From the NCBI RefSeq assembly GCF_018881815.1, contig NZ_JACVPP010000001.1, positions 335,352 through 399,351 on the forward strand: a stretch of 64,000 nt of DNA. Direction: 5' to 3'. This document shows, piece by piece, positions 56,635 through 63,996 of this stretch; position 1 is the stretch's first letter; each line of letters starts with the position of its first letter. The notes under the pieces were generated by a model. That model was not told the origin of the DNA, searched no databases, and was given only the letters and a program-made list of their open reading frames with translations. The translations under genes were made by a program, and so were the position numbers. Source of the stretch: Polynucleobacter sp. MWH-HuK1 (GTDB taxonomy: Bacteria > Pseudomonadota > Gammaproteobacteria > Burkholderiales > Burkholderiaceae).

Positions 56635-56646
56635 ACCCCTGATAAT

Positions 56647-56665
56647 CATGGGCGTGCAGCCCATG
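56647..56665 (+). terminator. Small hairpin after the response-regulator gene
   Basis: CATGGGC and GCCCATG form a 7-bp stem with a GTGCA loop, 13 bp past the stop. There is no convincing T-run, so termination is uncertain. Confidence 0.4.
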
Positions 56666-56727
56666 AAATTAAGCAAATCCCCCAAATCAAGGGCGCTTAA
56701 AGCAAATTCGTTATAATTCCATGTCTT

Positions 56728-56803
56728 GGCCTGGTAGCTCAGTCGGTAGAGCAGAGGATTGAAAATCCTTGTGTCGGTGGTTCGATTCCGCCCCGGGCCA
56801 CCA
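56728..56803 (+). tRNA. tRNA-Phe (GAA), island attachment site
   Basis: The 76-nt cloverleaf reads GGCCTGGTAGCTCAG at the 5' end and ends CCA. The anticodon loop ATTGAAAAT gives GAA. A TATAAT -10 is at 56712-56717. A tyrosine recombinase gene begins 127 bp after it, so the 3' end is the probable attB site. Confidence 0.97.
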
Positions 56804-56808
56804 TATAT

Positions 56809-56842
56809 ACACCGTAGTCGAAAGACTGCGGTGTTTTCTTTT
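56809..56842 (+). terminator. Rho-independent terminator after tRNA-Phe
   Basis: ACACCGTAGTC (56809-56819) pairs with GACTGCGGTGT (56824-56834) around a GAAA tetraloop. The stem is followed by TTTCTTTT. This is a strong terminator for the tRNA gene. Confidence 0.85.
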
Positions 56843-56929
56843 GTGCTTGTACAAACTTTTGCTCTTTGCGTGCGTAAAAATAATCTACGCTCACCGCACT
56901 TTATCAAATGCTAGTTCCTTTGTTGTTAT

Positions 56930-58186
56930 ATGTATAAAGAACTGGACACGGCACAATCCACACAGCAACCGCAGCCACACGAAAAAAATCTACAGCAGTT
57001 AATTTCAGCAACGCCAAATTTAATTTATTTGCGCGATGGCGAAGTTGTTTTATACAAGCGATCTTCCACACCAATATATCAGTGCCGCTTTAAGTTAGCT
57101 GATAAGGGTTGGGTAAGAGTCAGCACACACAAAGCCAGCTTAGAGGGCGCTGTAGCCGTTGCTTGTGATTTATATGACGAAGCAAGATACAGGCAACGAT
57201 TAGGCTTAGCACACACAACACAAAATTTCGCACATATTGCTGAAGCAACGCTAAAAGAATTGAGACAGCAAATTGATTTGGGAAAAGGAAAGACAGCCTT
57301 TCATTCCTATGTCAGTTGTATTGAAAAATATTTCATACCTTACTTTTCAGACAAGTATTTAGAAAAACTCACGCACAACGATATAACTGAATTTGAACTA
57401 TGGCGTAATAGGCAAATGGGAAAGTTGCCTAAAGCTAGCACATTGAATAATTTTTCGAGTGCGTGGAATCGGCTTATAGCAACTGCCGTAAATAAAGGCT
57501 GGATAAGCGGGAGCGCGCCTGTGCCCAAACTAAGTGGTGGTGGCTTAAAAAGCAAACCTCGTCCCGCATTTAGTAGGGAAGAAATTGATTGCCTGCTTGA
57601 ATATATAGTCAAGTGGTCGCAGACGGGCAGATTGGCAGTAGAACGAGAAATGCGCCCCTTACTACGAGACTATGTTGAACTGCTGCTACTAACGGGTATG
57701 CGACACGGCACTGAGGCTATGGGCTTAGAGTGGCGAAATATCGAGTGGCACACACACGAGGGTAAAAAATATTTACGCTTGTGGGTAAGCGGTAAAACAG
57801 GTGGGCGCTGGTTAATTGCTAAACATAGGGCAGTAGATGTGCTGCGGAGACTACATCAACGACAAGCAGACATTAAAGATATTGAGTTTGAAATATTATT
57901 GAAGACTAGATTACCGCATAAATTATTTCGTTTCAGCGATGGATATCAACCACCAAGTTTAAATGGAACATTCAGAAGATTGATGCGTGATACTGGATTA
58001 GAGAAAAATAATGAAGGACAAACTAGAACTCTTTATAGCCTGCGTCATACTTACGCAACGATAGAGCTCGTTGAAAATAGAACAGATATACATACGCTAG
58101 CAAAACAAATGGGAAATAGTGCCGCAATGATTGAGCGGCACTATAGCAAGCTAACAGCTACAATGATGGCAGAAAAACTAGCCTAA
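56930..58186 (+). CDS. Tyrosine-type site-specific recombinase (integrase)
   Basis: The 418-residue protein has a core-binding domain (about 95-200) and a catalytic domain. The catalytic arginine is in TGMRHGTEA, the lysine in VSGKTGGR, and the LRHTYAT box and nucleophile in ERHYSKL. The usual H of HxLRH is Tyr (LYSLRH), which is common in this subgroup. It would integrate or excise the island at tRNA-Phe. The ATG has no strong Shine-Dalgarno. Confidence 0.93.
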   Translation: MYKELDTAQSTQQPQPHEKNLQQLISATPNLIYLRDGEVVLYKRSSTPIYQCRFKLADKGWVRVSTHKASLEGAVAVACDLYDEARYRQRLGLAHTTQNFAHIAEATLKELRQQIDLGKGKTAFHSYVSCIEKYFIPYFSDKYLEKLTHNDITEFELWRNRQMGKLPKASTLNNFSSAWNRLIATAVNKGWISGSAPVPKLSGGGLKSKPRPAFSREEIDCLLEYIVKWSQTGRLAVEREMRPLLRDYVELLLLTGMRHGTEAMGLEWRNIEWHTHEGKKYLRLWVSGKTGGRWLIAKHRAVDVLRRLHQRQADIKDIEFEILLKTRLPHKLFRFSDGYQPPSLNGTFRRLMRDTGLEKNNEGQTRTLYSLRHTYATIELVENRTDIHTLAKQMGNSAAMIERHYSKLTATMMAEKLA

Positions 58187-58202
58187 TTAATAAAGTAATT
58201 AA

Positions 58203-59426
58203 ATGAAAAAAATTGAACAATTAAAAATGTTTCCAAATGAAGAGGTTGAGAGAAATAACTCATTCATTGAAGAGAAAATGAGCGTCGGTGATTTGGAGGT
58301 AAAAAAAGTTATTGGTGAATTTTGGACTAGCAAGCAAAGGCAGGCATCATCCATACAGGAGATATCATATAGAGCTTGCTTTAAGCCACAATTACCAAAT
58401 TATTTTATTAATAGATATACCAGTAAAGGCGATGTTGTTTATGACCCATTTGGTGGGCGGGGAACAACAGCTGTTGAAGCAGCATTGATGGGTCGTAAAA
58501 TAATTCAAAATGACATTAATCCAATTTCAACAATCTTCTCCGCTGGAAGACTTGCTGTTCCAAATTTACGACAAGTAGAGGATAGGCTAGCTGAAATTAA
58601 GATTGAAAAAAATCTAAAAAGTGATATTGATCTTTCAATGTTTTATGAAGAACAAACATTCAATGAAATTCTTAGTTTAAGAAAATATTTTTCAAATAAA
58701 GAAGAGAGTGGAACATTTGATACCGTTGATGCTTGGATAAGAATGGTCGCAACAAATAGACTCACAGGACATTCAAGCGGATTCTTTTCTGTTTATACAA
58801 TGCCGCCAAATCAGGCGGTGAGTGCTGTAAGTCAAATTAGAATTAATGAAAAAAGAAAACAGACGCCGACATACAGAGATACAAAAAAAATTATCATAAA
58901 AAAAACTAAACAATTACTTAGTGGATTGACTAAAGAAGAGACTAATAATTTACACAACGCTTTTCAGAGCGCTTTATATCTAAATAAGCCAGCCAATAGC
59001 ACAAATGAAATTAAAGATAACACGGTATCGTTAGTAGTTACATCGCCACCATTTTTAGATATTGTTCAATATAAAGACGACAATTGGCTTCGCTGTTGGT
59101 TTAATGGAATAGATAGTGAGGAAGTTGGAAAAGGTATAACAATGGCAAGAACCGTTGATGTTTGGGCTTCTCAAATGAAAAGTGTTTTGTCTGAGCTTCA
59201 CAGGGTTTTGAAAAAAGACGGAATTATTGCCTTTGAGGTTGGCGAGATTAGAAATGGAAAAATTAAATTAGATGAAGTAATTTTGCCATTAGGTATTGAG
59301 GTCGGTTTGAGTTGTGAATATGTAATGATTAATAGTCAGGTTTTTACTAAAACCTCAAATATTTGGGGTGTAAGTAATAATGAAGTTGGAACTAACAGCA
59401 ACAGAATTGTCGTATTTAAAAAATAA
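58203..59426 (+). CDS. DNA (N4-cytosine or N6-adenine) methyltransferase
   Basis: The 407-residue protein has the SAM-binding motif I DPFGGRGTTAVEA (81-93), with NDINPI (103-108) in motif II. The catalytic motif IV is TSPPF (280-284). The SPP form favours N4-cytosine methylation, although TSPPF also occurs in N6-adenine enzymes. Motif I precedes motif IV with an insert of nearly 190 residues. It is 16 bp after the integrase and faces the nuclease operon, with only 4 bp between the stops. It probably protects the host against that operon. Confidence 0.85.
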   Translation: MKKIEQLKMFPNEEVERNNSFIEEKMSVGDLEVKKVIGEFWTSKQRQASSIQEISYRACFKPQLPNYFINRYTSKGDVVYDPFGGRGTTAVEAALMGRKIIQNDINPISTIFSAGRLAVPNLRQVEDRLAEIKIEKNLKSDIDLSMFYEEQTFNEILSLRKYFSNKEESGTFDTVDAWIRMVATNRLTGHSSGFFSVYTMPPNQAVSAVSQIRINEKRKQTPTYRDTKKIIIKKTKQLLSGLTKEETNNLHNAFQSALYLNKPANSTNEIKDNTVSLVVTSPPFLDIVQYKDDNWLRCWFNGIDSEEVGKGITMARTVDVWASQMKSVLSELHRVLKKDGIIAFEVGEIRNGKIKLDEVILPLGIEVGLSCEYVMINSQVFTKTSNIWGVSNNEVGTNSNRIVVFKK

Positions 59427-59430
59427 ATAA

Positions 59431-60078
59431 CTAAGGTAGTTTTTTTAGAGAGTAAATTTCAATATTGCCAGCATTAAATTCTGCCTTAAATTTGACCTTA
59501 AGCTCATAGAGATCAATTAGTTTATAGCCTACAAGCTTAAATGGAGATTTGTTATCGCCCCCCAGTGATTCCGTTTCAAAACCAATGATGATATGAGGAG
59601 CATTGAAGTGAATCTTACTTTTATTGGTTGGCTGATAAAAAAAACTTCTTAAAGTTGATTCAATTGTTTTTGTTTGAAAAGTTTTAACATCCGCATAAAT
59701 CTTAACTTCTCCCATCTCAATCAGGCAATCTGGATATCCGGTAGCTTGAAGGTTTCCATTAGCTAGGTATGGTTTTGCGCATTTTAGGTTTGGAATAGCT
59801 GAAAGACTCTTTCTAAGCTCGTCTTCAATCGTATTACCTAATTCATTTGCTCTCCCAATGTAAGTTGTTTGAGCAAAATTAGATAAATGATTTAGATTAT
59901 TTTTTAACCAATTATCAATTATGGTTATAACCTTTAATGAATCTTCATTAAAAGGTTCAATTTGATAACCTGTGGCAGCTTTTATAACATCTCTAAAGTA
60001 GAGTGAGCTAATTCCAGTTTTGAGAAATTGAATAGCGCCCTCAAACTCATTCCAATCAAAGTTATCGTTATTACTCAA
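59431..60078 (-). CDS. Putative PD-(D/E)XK restriction endonuclease
   Basis: The 215-residue protein has a helical N-terminal half. A nuclease-like core follows, in which GYPDCLIEM (114-122) is followed by YADVKTF (128-134). Pro-Asp117 and Asp130-X-Lys132 fit the PD-(D/E)XK motif, with Glu residues at 85-87 as possible helix ligands. I do not recognise a named restriction family. It overlaps the EVE-like gene by 8 bases and converges on the methyltransferase gene. Confidence 0.7.
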   Translation of the reverse strand: MSNNDNFDWNEFEGAIQFLKTGISSLYFRDVIKAATGYQIEPFNEDSLKVITIIDNWLKNNLNHLSNFAQTTYIGRANELGNTIEDELRKSLSAIPNLKCAKPYLANGNLQATGYPDCLIEMGEVKIYADVKTFQTKTIESTLRSFFYQPTNKSKIHFNAPHIIIGFETESLGGDNKSPFKLVGYKLIDLYELKVKFKAEFNAGNIEIYSLKKLP

Positions 60079-60496
60079 CTTTTGACCCTAAGGCTACAAA
60101 TGCCTTATATTCTTTTTCAGAAATCTGAAAGTAAGTGGCTTGGAAGTTTCTACGCACATACGAAAAGGAGCTAAGAAATCTGTCTGCTTTAATTTTTTGA
60201 AATGCCAAAGGCTTTGGAAATTTGTTGAATAATTTTAAATCGACATAAACGGGTCGCTCTCCTGTGCCCGAAAAAATACCATACCGCCGACATTCGGCAT
60301 CCTTTGACTCATCTTTATTGCTAATTTGATAAACAGAGAAAATTCCACTCCTAACGCCCGCAGCTTTTTGTGAAGCATACATAAGAACAAAATCATTAAC
60401 CTCGCAAGACTTTGGCATACAAAACCAGGTATCAGAACCGCCTGAGAACCTTTCAGCAGTAAGTTGTGAGCCTATTACACCTATCCAGTATTTCAT
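60071..60496 (-). CDS. EVE/PUA-like domain protein
   Basis: The 141-residue protein starts MKYWIGVIGS and continues with DTWFCMPKSCEVNDFVLMYAS and GIFSVYQIS. This pattern resembles EVE domains, which are PUA/ASCH-like folds able to bind modified cytosine in DNA. The aromatic residues W24, F25 and Y40 could line a base-binding cage. It lies between two nuclease-like genes, overlapping both neighbours, and may be their specificity reader. The family assignment is by pattern only. Confidence 0.6.
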   Translation of the reverse strand: MKYWIGVIGSQLTAERFSGGSDTWFCMPKSCEVNDFVLMYASQKAAGVRSGIFSVYQISNKDESKDAECRRYGIFSGTGERPVYVDLKLFNKFPKPLAFQKIKADRFLSSFSYVRRNFQATYFQISEKEYKAFVALGSKVE

Positions 60497-60969
60497 ACAT
60501 TTTCCAGTAATGAGAGGGCTTTAACGCGCGAAATTTTTGTGCCGCTGCCTAATTGGTTAGTGGAATACCAATGTTGAACGGTTGTTTTAGAAATTTTCCA
60601 AAAAGGTATTTTAGGAAAACACTCTATGTCAGAAACAATGTAGCCCTCAATATCATTTAATTTATTTAAAAAGCCTTGCTCTTCAAAACTCCTCCCGCTA
60701 CCTACCATATAGCTCGGGCAAAAATAAATTCCGCCGCGAGTAATTGAGCGAACTTCCCATTTCTTTCCGTCTTTATCTATCAAATCAAATCCAGCACCCT
60801 CGCTAGGAGCAAGTATTCCGCCTAAAACCTCAAATGCTAAGCGCCTTTCTAAAACAAAAGAAACTCTTCTTCCATCTGTGAAATAGTCTTTTGTATCTTG
60901 TGGTGTCAGCTTTAATGAATCAGAGATTTGATTTAGATCCCAAGTAAGAATTCCGTGCGGTTTTAGCAT
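60493..60969 (-). CDS. Restriction-associated nuclease-like protein, putative
   Basis: From ATG 60969 the protein is 158 residues; a TTG six codons upstream is possible. The middle reads GAGFDLIDKDGKKWEVRS. Asp62 and Glu72-X-Arg74 resemble a D-(x)n-E-X-K nuclease core with Arg in place of Lys. After it come GGIYFCPSYMVGSGR and a tryptophan-containing end (KIPFWKIS, QHW). I do not recognise a named family. It is the first gene of the three-gene operon and overlaps the EVE-like gene in an ATGA. Confidence 0.6.
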   Translation of the reverse strand: MLKPHGILTWDLNQISDSLKLTPQDTKDYFTDGRRVSFVLERRLAFEVLGGILAPSEGAGFDLIDKDGKKWEVRSITRGGIYFCPSYMVGSGRSFEEQGFLNKLNDIEGYIVSDIECFPKIPFWKISKTTVQHWYSTNQLGSGTKISRVKALSLLENV

Positions 60970-61068
60970 TTTTGTTAGGCTTATCAAATTTAAAATATTG
61001 TTTTACCATAACAAATGAAATTGAATAACTAAATTGAAAAAAAAGATAAAAAAGATTTGTGCTGATTT

Positions 61069-61899
61069 CTAATTTTTTACTTTATATGGACGGCCAGCCT
61101 TGCGTTTATATGGAGTTGTAATTGCGTCTTTATGTTGTTTGTTTGTTGGAAACATTCCGCGTGCCGCGTTCTCTGCTACCAATGCCGCAGTCTTAATCAA
61201 TCTACTAGCTGCTATGCTGAGCAATTCTTTTCTATCAGCCAAATTAGGATCATTTACATCAATATCCTTTTCAATAAATGACTGAGCGGGTATTAATCTC
61301 AGATCATTGCCTATCTTCCATAGCGGAAGTCCTCGTTTGTAAAGTTTTAATGCCCTCAGTCCGTTTTGAAGGGTTTCAATCCGCAGCTTACTATTCGATA
61401 GTTGGTATGTGGGCGCAGTCTGTTTAGGTAATACGGTAGAAAACTGATAGTTGGATAGCTGCTTACGCAACTGATTTAGTGCCTGTGGCAAAGTTAGATT
61501 AAGTGGTAGCTCAGCAACTACTGAATCTACGCCCGTCCAATTGCTAATTTGCTGTTTATTTGTGCTTTTTAATGTGCCTACTATATTTACAACAGGCAAA
61601 GGCGCACTAATGCCGTATAACTGCTTGCCTATCCTATCCCACCAATCCGCTTCTTTCATTTTGTAAATCGCACCAAAGTCTTTAACTACTTTAGCAACGA
61701 CTTTGTAGTCTTTAGGCAATGGGTAGGGCGATTTTTGATTCGCTAGCTTACGCATTACAGCGTCATAACTTGGACTAGCTTTTAGGTAGTCGCAGACTAA
61801 GTCATAGCGTAAATCGGGCTTAACAGAAATACCGCTTTTATCAAAATCTGAGCCCAATCTAATGAGGCGGGGAAGTGGTTTGCGTCCTAAATTAGCCAT
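61069..61899 (-). CDS. Hypothetical protein with basic termini
   Basis: The 276-residue protein is not recognised. Both ends are basic: GRKPLPR at residues 5-11 and KRKAGRPYK at the C-terminus, the latter resembling an AT-hook core. The middle is mixed charged and contains IEKDID. No membrane segment or enzyme motif is seen. It is on the minus strand upstream of the nuclease operon by 99 bp and divergent from the gene at 62130. Confidence 0.6.
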   Translation of the reverse strand: MANLGRKPLPRLIRLGSDFDKSGISVKPDLRYDLVCDYLKASPSYDAVMRKLANQKSPYPLPKDYKVVAKVVKDFGAIYKMKEADWWDRIGKQLYGISAPLPVVNIVGTLKSTNKQQISNWTGVDSVVAELPLNLTLPQALNQLRKQLSNYQFSTVLPKQTAPTYQLSNSKLRIETLQNGLRALKLYKRGLPLWKIGNDLRLIPAQSFIEKDIDVNDPNLADRKELLSIAASRLIKTAALVAENAARGMFPTNKQHKDAITTPYKRKAGRPYKVKN

Positions 61900-61951
61900 T
61901 TAATATTAACAAGAATAAGAAGAATAAGTCGTAATAATAATTCGCGTTAAT

Positions 61952-61994
61952 ACAGCGTATCATAGAACTATCGATACGGCAAGCACAGCGTATC
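61952..61994. repeat. Two 10-bp direct repeats in the divergent promoter gap
   Basis: ACAGCGTATC occurs at 61952-61961 and again at 61985-61994, 33 bp apart, about three helical turns. They lie between the divergent genes at 61899 and 62130. They could be operator or iteron-like sites. Confidence 0.6.
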
Positions 61995-62034
61995 CCTCTT
62001 TAAAAATTAGCAAAGTTATGTAGTAGCAGTAAAG

Positions 62035-62059
62035 CAAGCGTCAATATTTTTTACGCTTG
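62035..62059. promoter_or_regulatory. Short inverted repeat before the 62130 gene
   Basis: CAAGCGT (62035-62041) and ACGCTTG (62053-62059) flank an 11-base A/T-rich loop. It lies about 70 bp before the start codon and could be an operator or a small hairpin. Confidence 0.4.
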
Positions 62060-62129
62060 TAGCAGGAAGTGTGTGGGCAATTTCGCAAACACACATTTAT
62101 TAACGCCATTTATATCGAAAGGAAACATT

Positions 62130-62942
62130 ATGGCTAAGTCAGTAAGTAGTAAATCAATTATGTCGGCACAAGCAATCGTTAATAAAGCAGACGGTTTAGT
62201 AAAGCAGCGCGAACACTTTGAGCAAAATGAATACGCACGCAGCAACAAGCGTTTGTATGAAATTTTGGCTGAAGTTTTAGCAATGTATGAACAAGCAATA
62301 ACTAGTAAAACGCTTTTAACTGAAACGATTAAGCAAATGAAGCTAAATTTAGAGGTTTGTAAGGTGCGTGTTCAAACTAATACGCTAGCACTAACACTAT
62401 TTGTGCGTTATGTGTTTCGCACTGATAGGCAGCGCAGTATGAATTACAGCAGAACATTACAAGCAGCTTTACAGCAGGGCATTAGTGCGGGTCAGCTAGC
62501 GCAGTTTATTGAAGATTGTGGCGGTGTAGAGCAATGTAAAAAGCGCTTTACTAAGTCATCAAAAGTGGTAGTAAAAGAAACAATGATTGCTAACACAATG
62601 ACTTTGGTAGAAGAAACACTAGCTGACGCAATAGCAAAGCCGTTAGCAACATTTAAAGTGCCTAACAAGTTTGTAGCGCAGACCTATGACAAAGACTTTG
62701 TATTTGTGATTGGTAAAGCCGACAAGCAGGGCAACATTAAGGCGCTGGGTGCTGTGCCTGCTTATTCGGCAGGTATGACTAAGTGGGCTAAGCAACAAAT
62801 GGCGCTGTTTTTAAGTCAGCAGCAAGCACAGGCAAAGAAAGACGGAAATGCTAAGCAGAAAGACGCAGCACTAACAGCAGCAAAGTCCGCAGCAAAAAAC
62901 AAAACGCCCACCGAAACGGTAGGCGAATTGTTGGCTGCTTAA
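62130..62942 (+). CDS. Hypothetical island protein
   Basis: From ATG 62130, preceded by AAAGGA, the protein is 270 residues. It is rich in Ala, Gln, Lys and Thr, with a helical N-terminal half. The C-terminus (about 230-270) is low-complexity and basic. I recognise no family or motif. It precedes the AAA+ gene on the same strand, 69 bp upstream, so they may be one transcript. Confidence 0.65.
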   Translation: MAKSVSSKSIMSAQAIVNKADGLVKQREHFEQNEYARSNKRLYEILAEVLAMYEQAITSKTLLTETIKQMKLNLEVCKVRVQTNTLALTLFVRYVFRTDRQRSMNYSRTLQAALQQGISAGQLAQFIEDCGGVEQCKKRFTKSSKVVVKETMIANTMTLVEETLADAIAKPLATFKVPNKFVAQTYDKDFVFVIGKADKQGNIKALGAVPAYSAGMTKWAKQQMALFLSQQQAQAKKDGNAKQKDAALTAAKSAAKNKTPTETVGELLAA

Positions 62943-63011
62943 TTAACAAAATGTTTTTAAAACTTGGGTTGGGTGTTGGCGCACTCAACCCACAACATAA
63001 GGATAGTATAT

Positions 63012-63677
63012 ATGAACACGAATTACAAGTATCGACCTAAAACAATTGACGAGTTTGTTTTCGCAACTCCAAAATTAGAAACTCAAATCAAACGATATGC
63101 GGATGGTAAATCGATGTTGCCGTTAGTTTTACACGGCGAGTATGGGACAGGTAAAAGTTTGCTAGCAGAGCTAATACCTAAAGCAATAGATGGCGACGCA
63201 GTATCAATTAACTATGTCAATGCGGAAGAATTGAATAGCGCAAAGGAAGTGCGAGAAAAGTTCTTTCGCTCAACTCAATACGACCGCTTATTCAGCACAG
63301 ATGGGCAAAAGAATAATTACACGGTTGTAGAGGAGGTTAATTTCGACCCCAAAGCAAAGGGGGCGCTTCGTGTGTGCTTAGATGGAATGGCAGAGCGCGA
63401 GTTGTTTATCTTCACTACTAATGAAGTAGAAAAGATTGATAGAGGTTTGCTGAGTAGAGCAGAAGTAGTAGAGGTGCTTCCAGCTCCACCTGACCGTTTT
63501 TTTAATCGAGCACAGCATATCTTGCGCAGTGAGGGCGTTGATTTGGACGACAGCGTGTTGCGTGATGTGTTAGACACGGTCTATGAAAACGATTACGACA
63601 ATCGTGCCTACTATCGTGCGTTAGACGAAATTATTGAAGCGTGGAAAGACAATACAATTTTAGGCAAAGGAGAATGA
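63012..63677 (+). CDS. AAA+ ATPase resembling phage clamp-loader subunit
   Basis: From ATG 63012 the protein is 221 residues. It begins YKYRPKTIDEFV, the box found at the start of replication-factor-C and T4 gp44 clamp-loader subunits. Walker A is GEYGTGKS (42-49), sensor 1 FTTNE (134-138) and the arginine-finger segment RGLLSRAE (144-151). Walker B is TVVEEVN, with Glu where Asp is usual. It lacks the C-terminal collar domain of full clamp loaders. Its role in the island is unknown; replication or recombination is plausible. Confidence 0.75.
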   Translation: MNTNYKYRPKTIDEFVFATPKLETQIKRYADGKSMLPLVLHGEYGTGKSLLAELIPKAIDGDAVSINYVNAEELNSAKEVREKFFRSTQYDRLFSTDGQKNNYTVVEEVNFDPKAKGALRVCLDGMAERELFIFTTNEVEKIDRGLLSRAEVVEVLPAPPDRFFNRAQHILRSEGVDLDDSVLRDVLDTVYENDYDNRAYYRALDEIIEAWKDNTILGKGE

Positions 63678-63678
63678 G

Positions 63679-63996
63679 ATGGAATGTTTGTTAGAAGGAA
63701 CTCCTATAGCATTTGTTAAGCAGGCTGATATAGACATACAAGTTAGTTGCGATATTCATTCAATACATATTAGGCATAAAAAAGCATTATTAGAATTTTT
63801 TAAGAAAGATGAATTTTTTATGTATGGGGAAATTGAATTAATTTCGTATGATGTCCGTATTACAAATATTCGATATCACTTTAAAAATGGTTGGATTGAC
63901 ATAGCAGAACACATAAACGAAGCTGAAGATAGAATCAATCAACTACTTGATCGTTTTGCTTCGGTGAATAGAGGATATGTGAATATACAAGCGTAG
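63679..63996 (+). CDS. Hypothetical protein downstream of the AAA+ gene
   Basis: The 105-residue protein is not recognised. It is mildly acidic and mixed alpha/beta in appearance, with a helical C-terminus (HINEAEDRINQLLDRF). It starts 1 bp after the AAA+ stop with a GGAG ribosome-binding site inside that gene's end, so the two are coupled. Confidence 0.65.
   Translation: MECLLEGTPIAFVKQADIDIQVSCDIHSIHIRHKKALLEFFKKDEFFMYGEIELISYDVRITNIRYHFKNGWIDIAEHINEAEDRINQLLDRFASVNRGYVNIQA

Noticed and set aside
56611..56907. Minus-strand frame across tRNA-Phe
   Set aside because: It crosses the tRNA and terminator and has no protein-like character.
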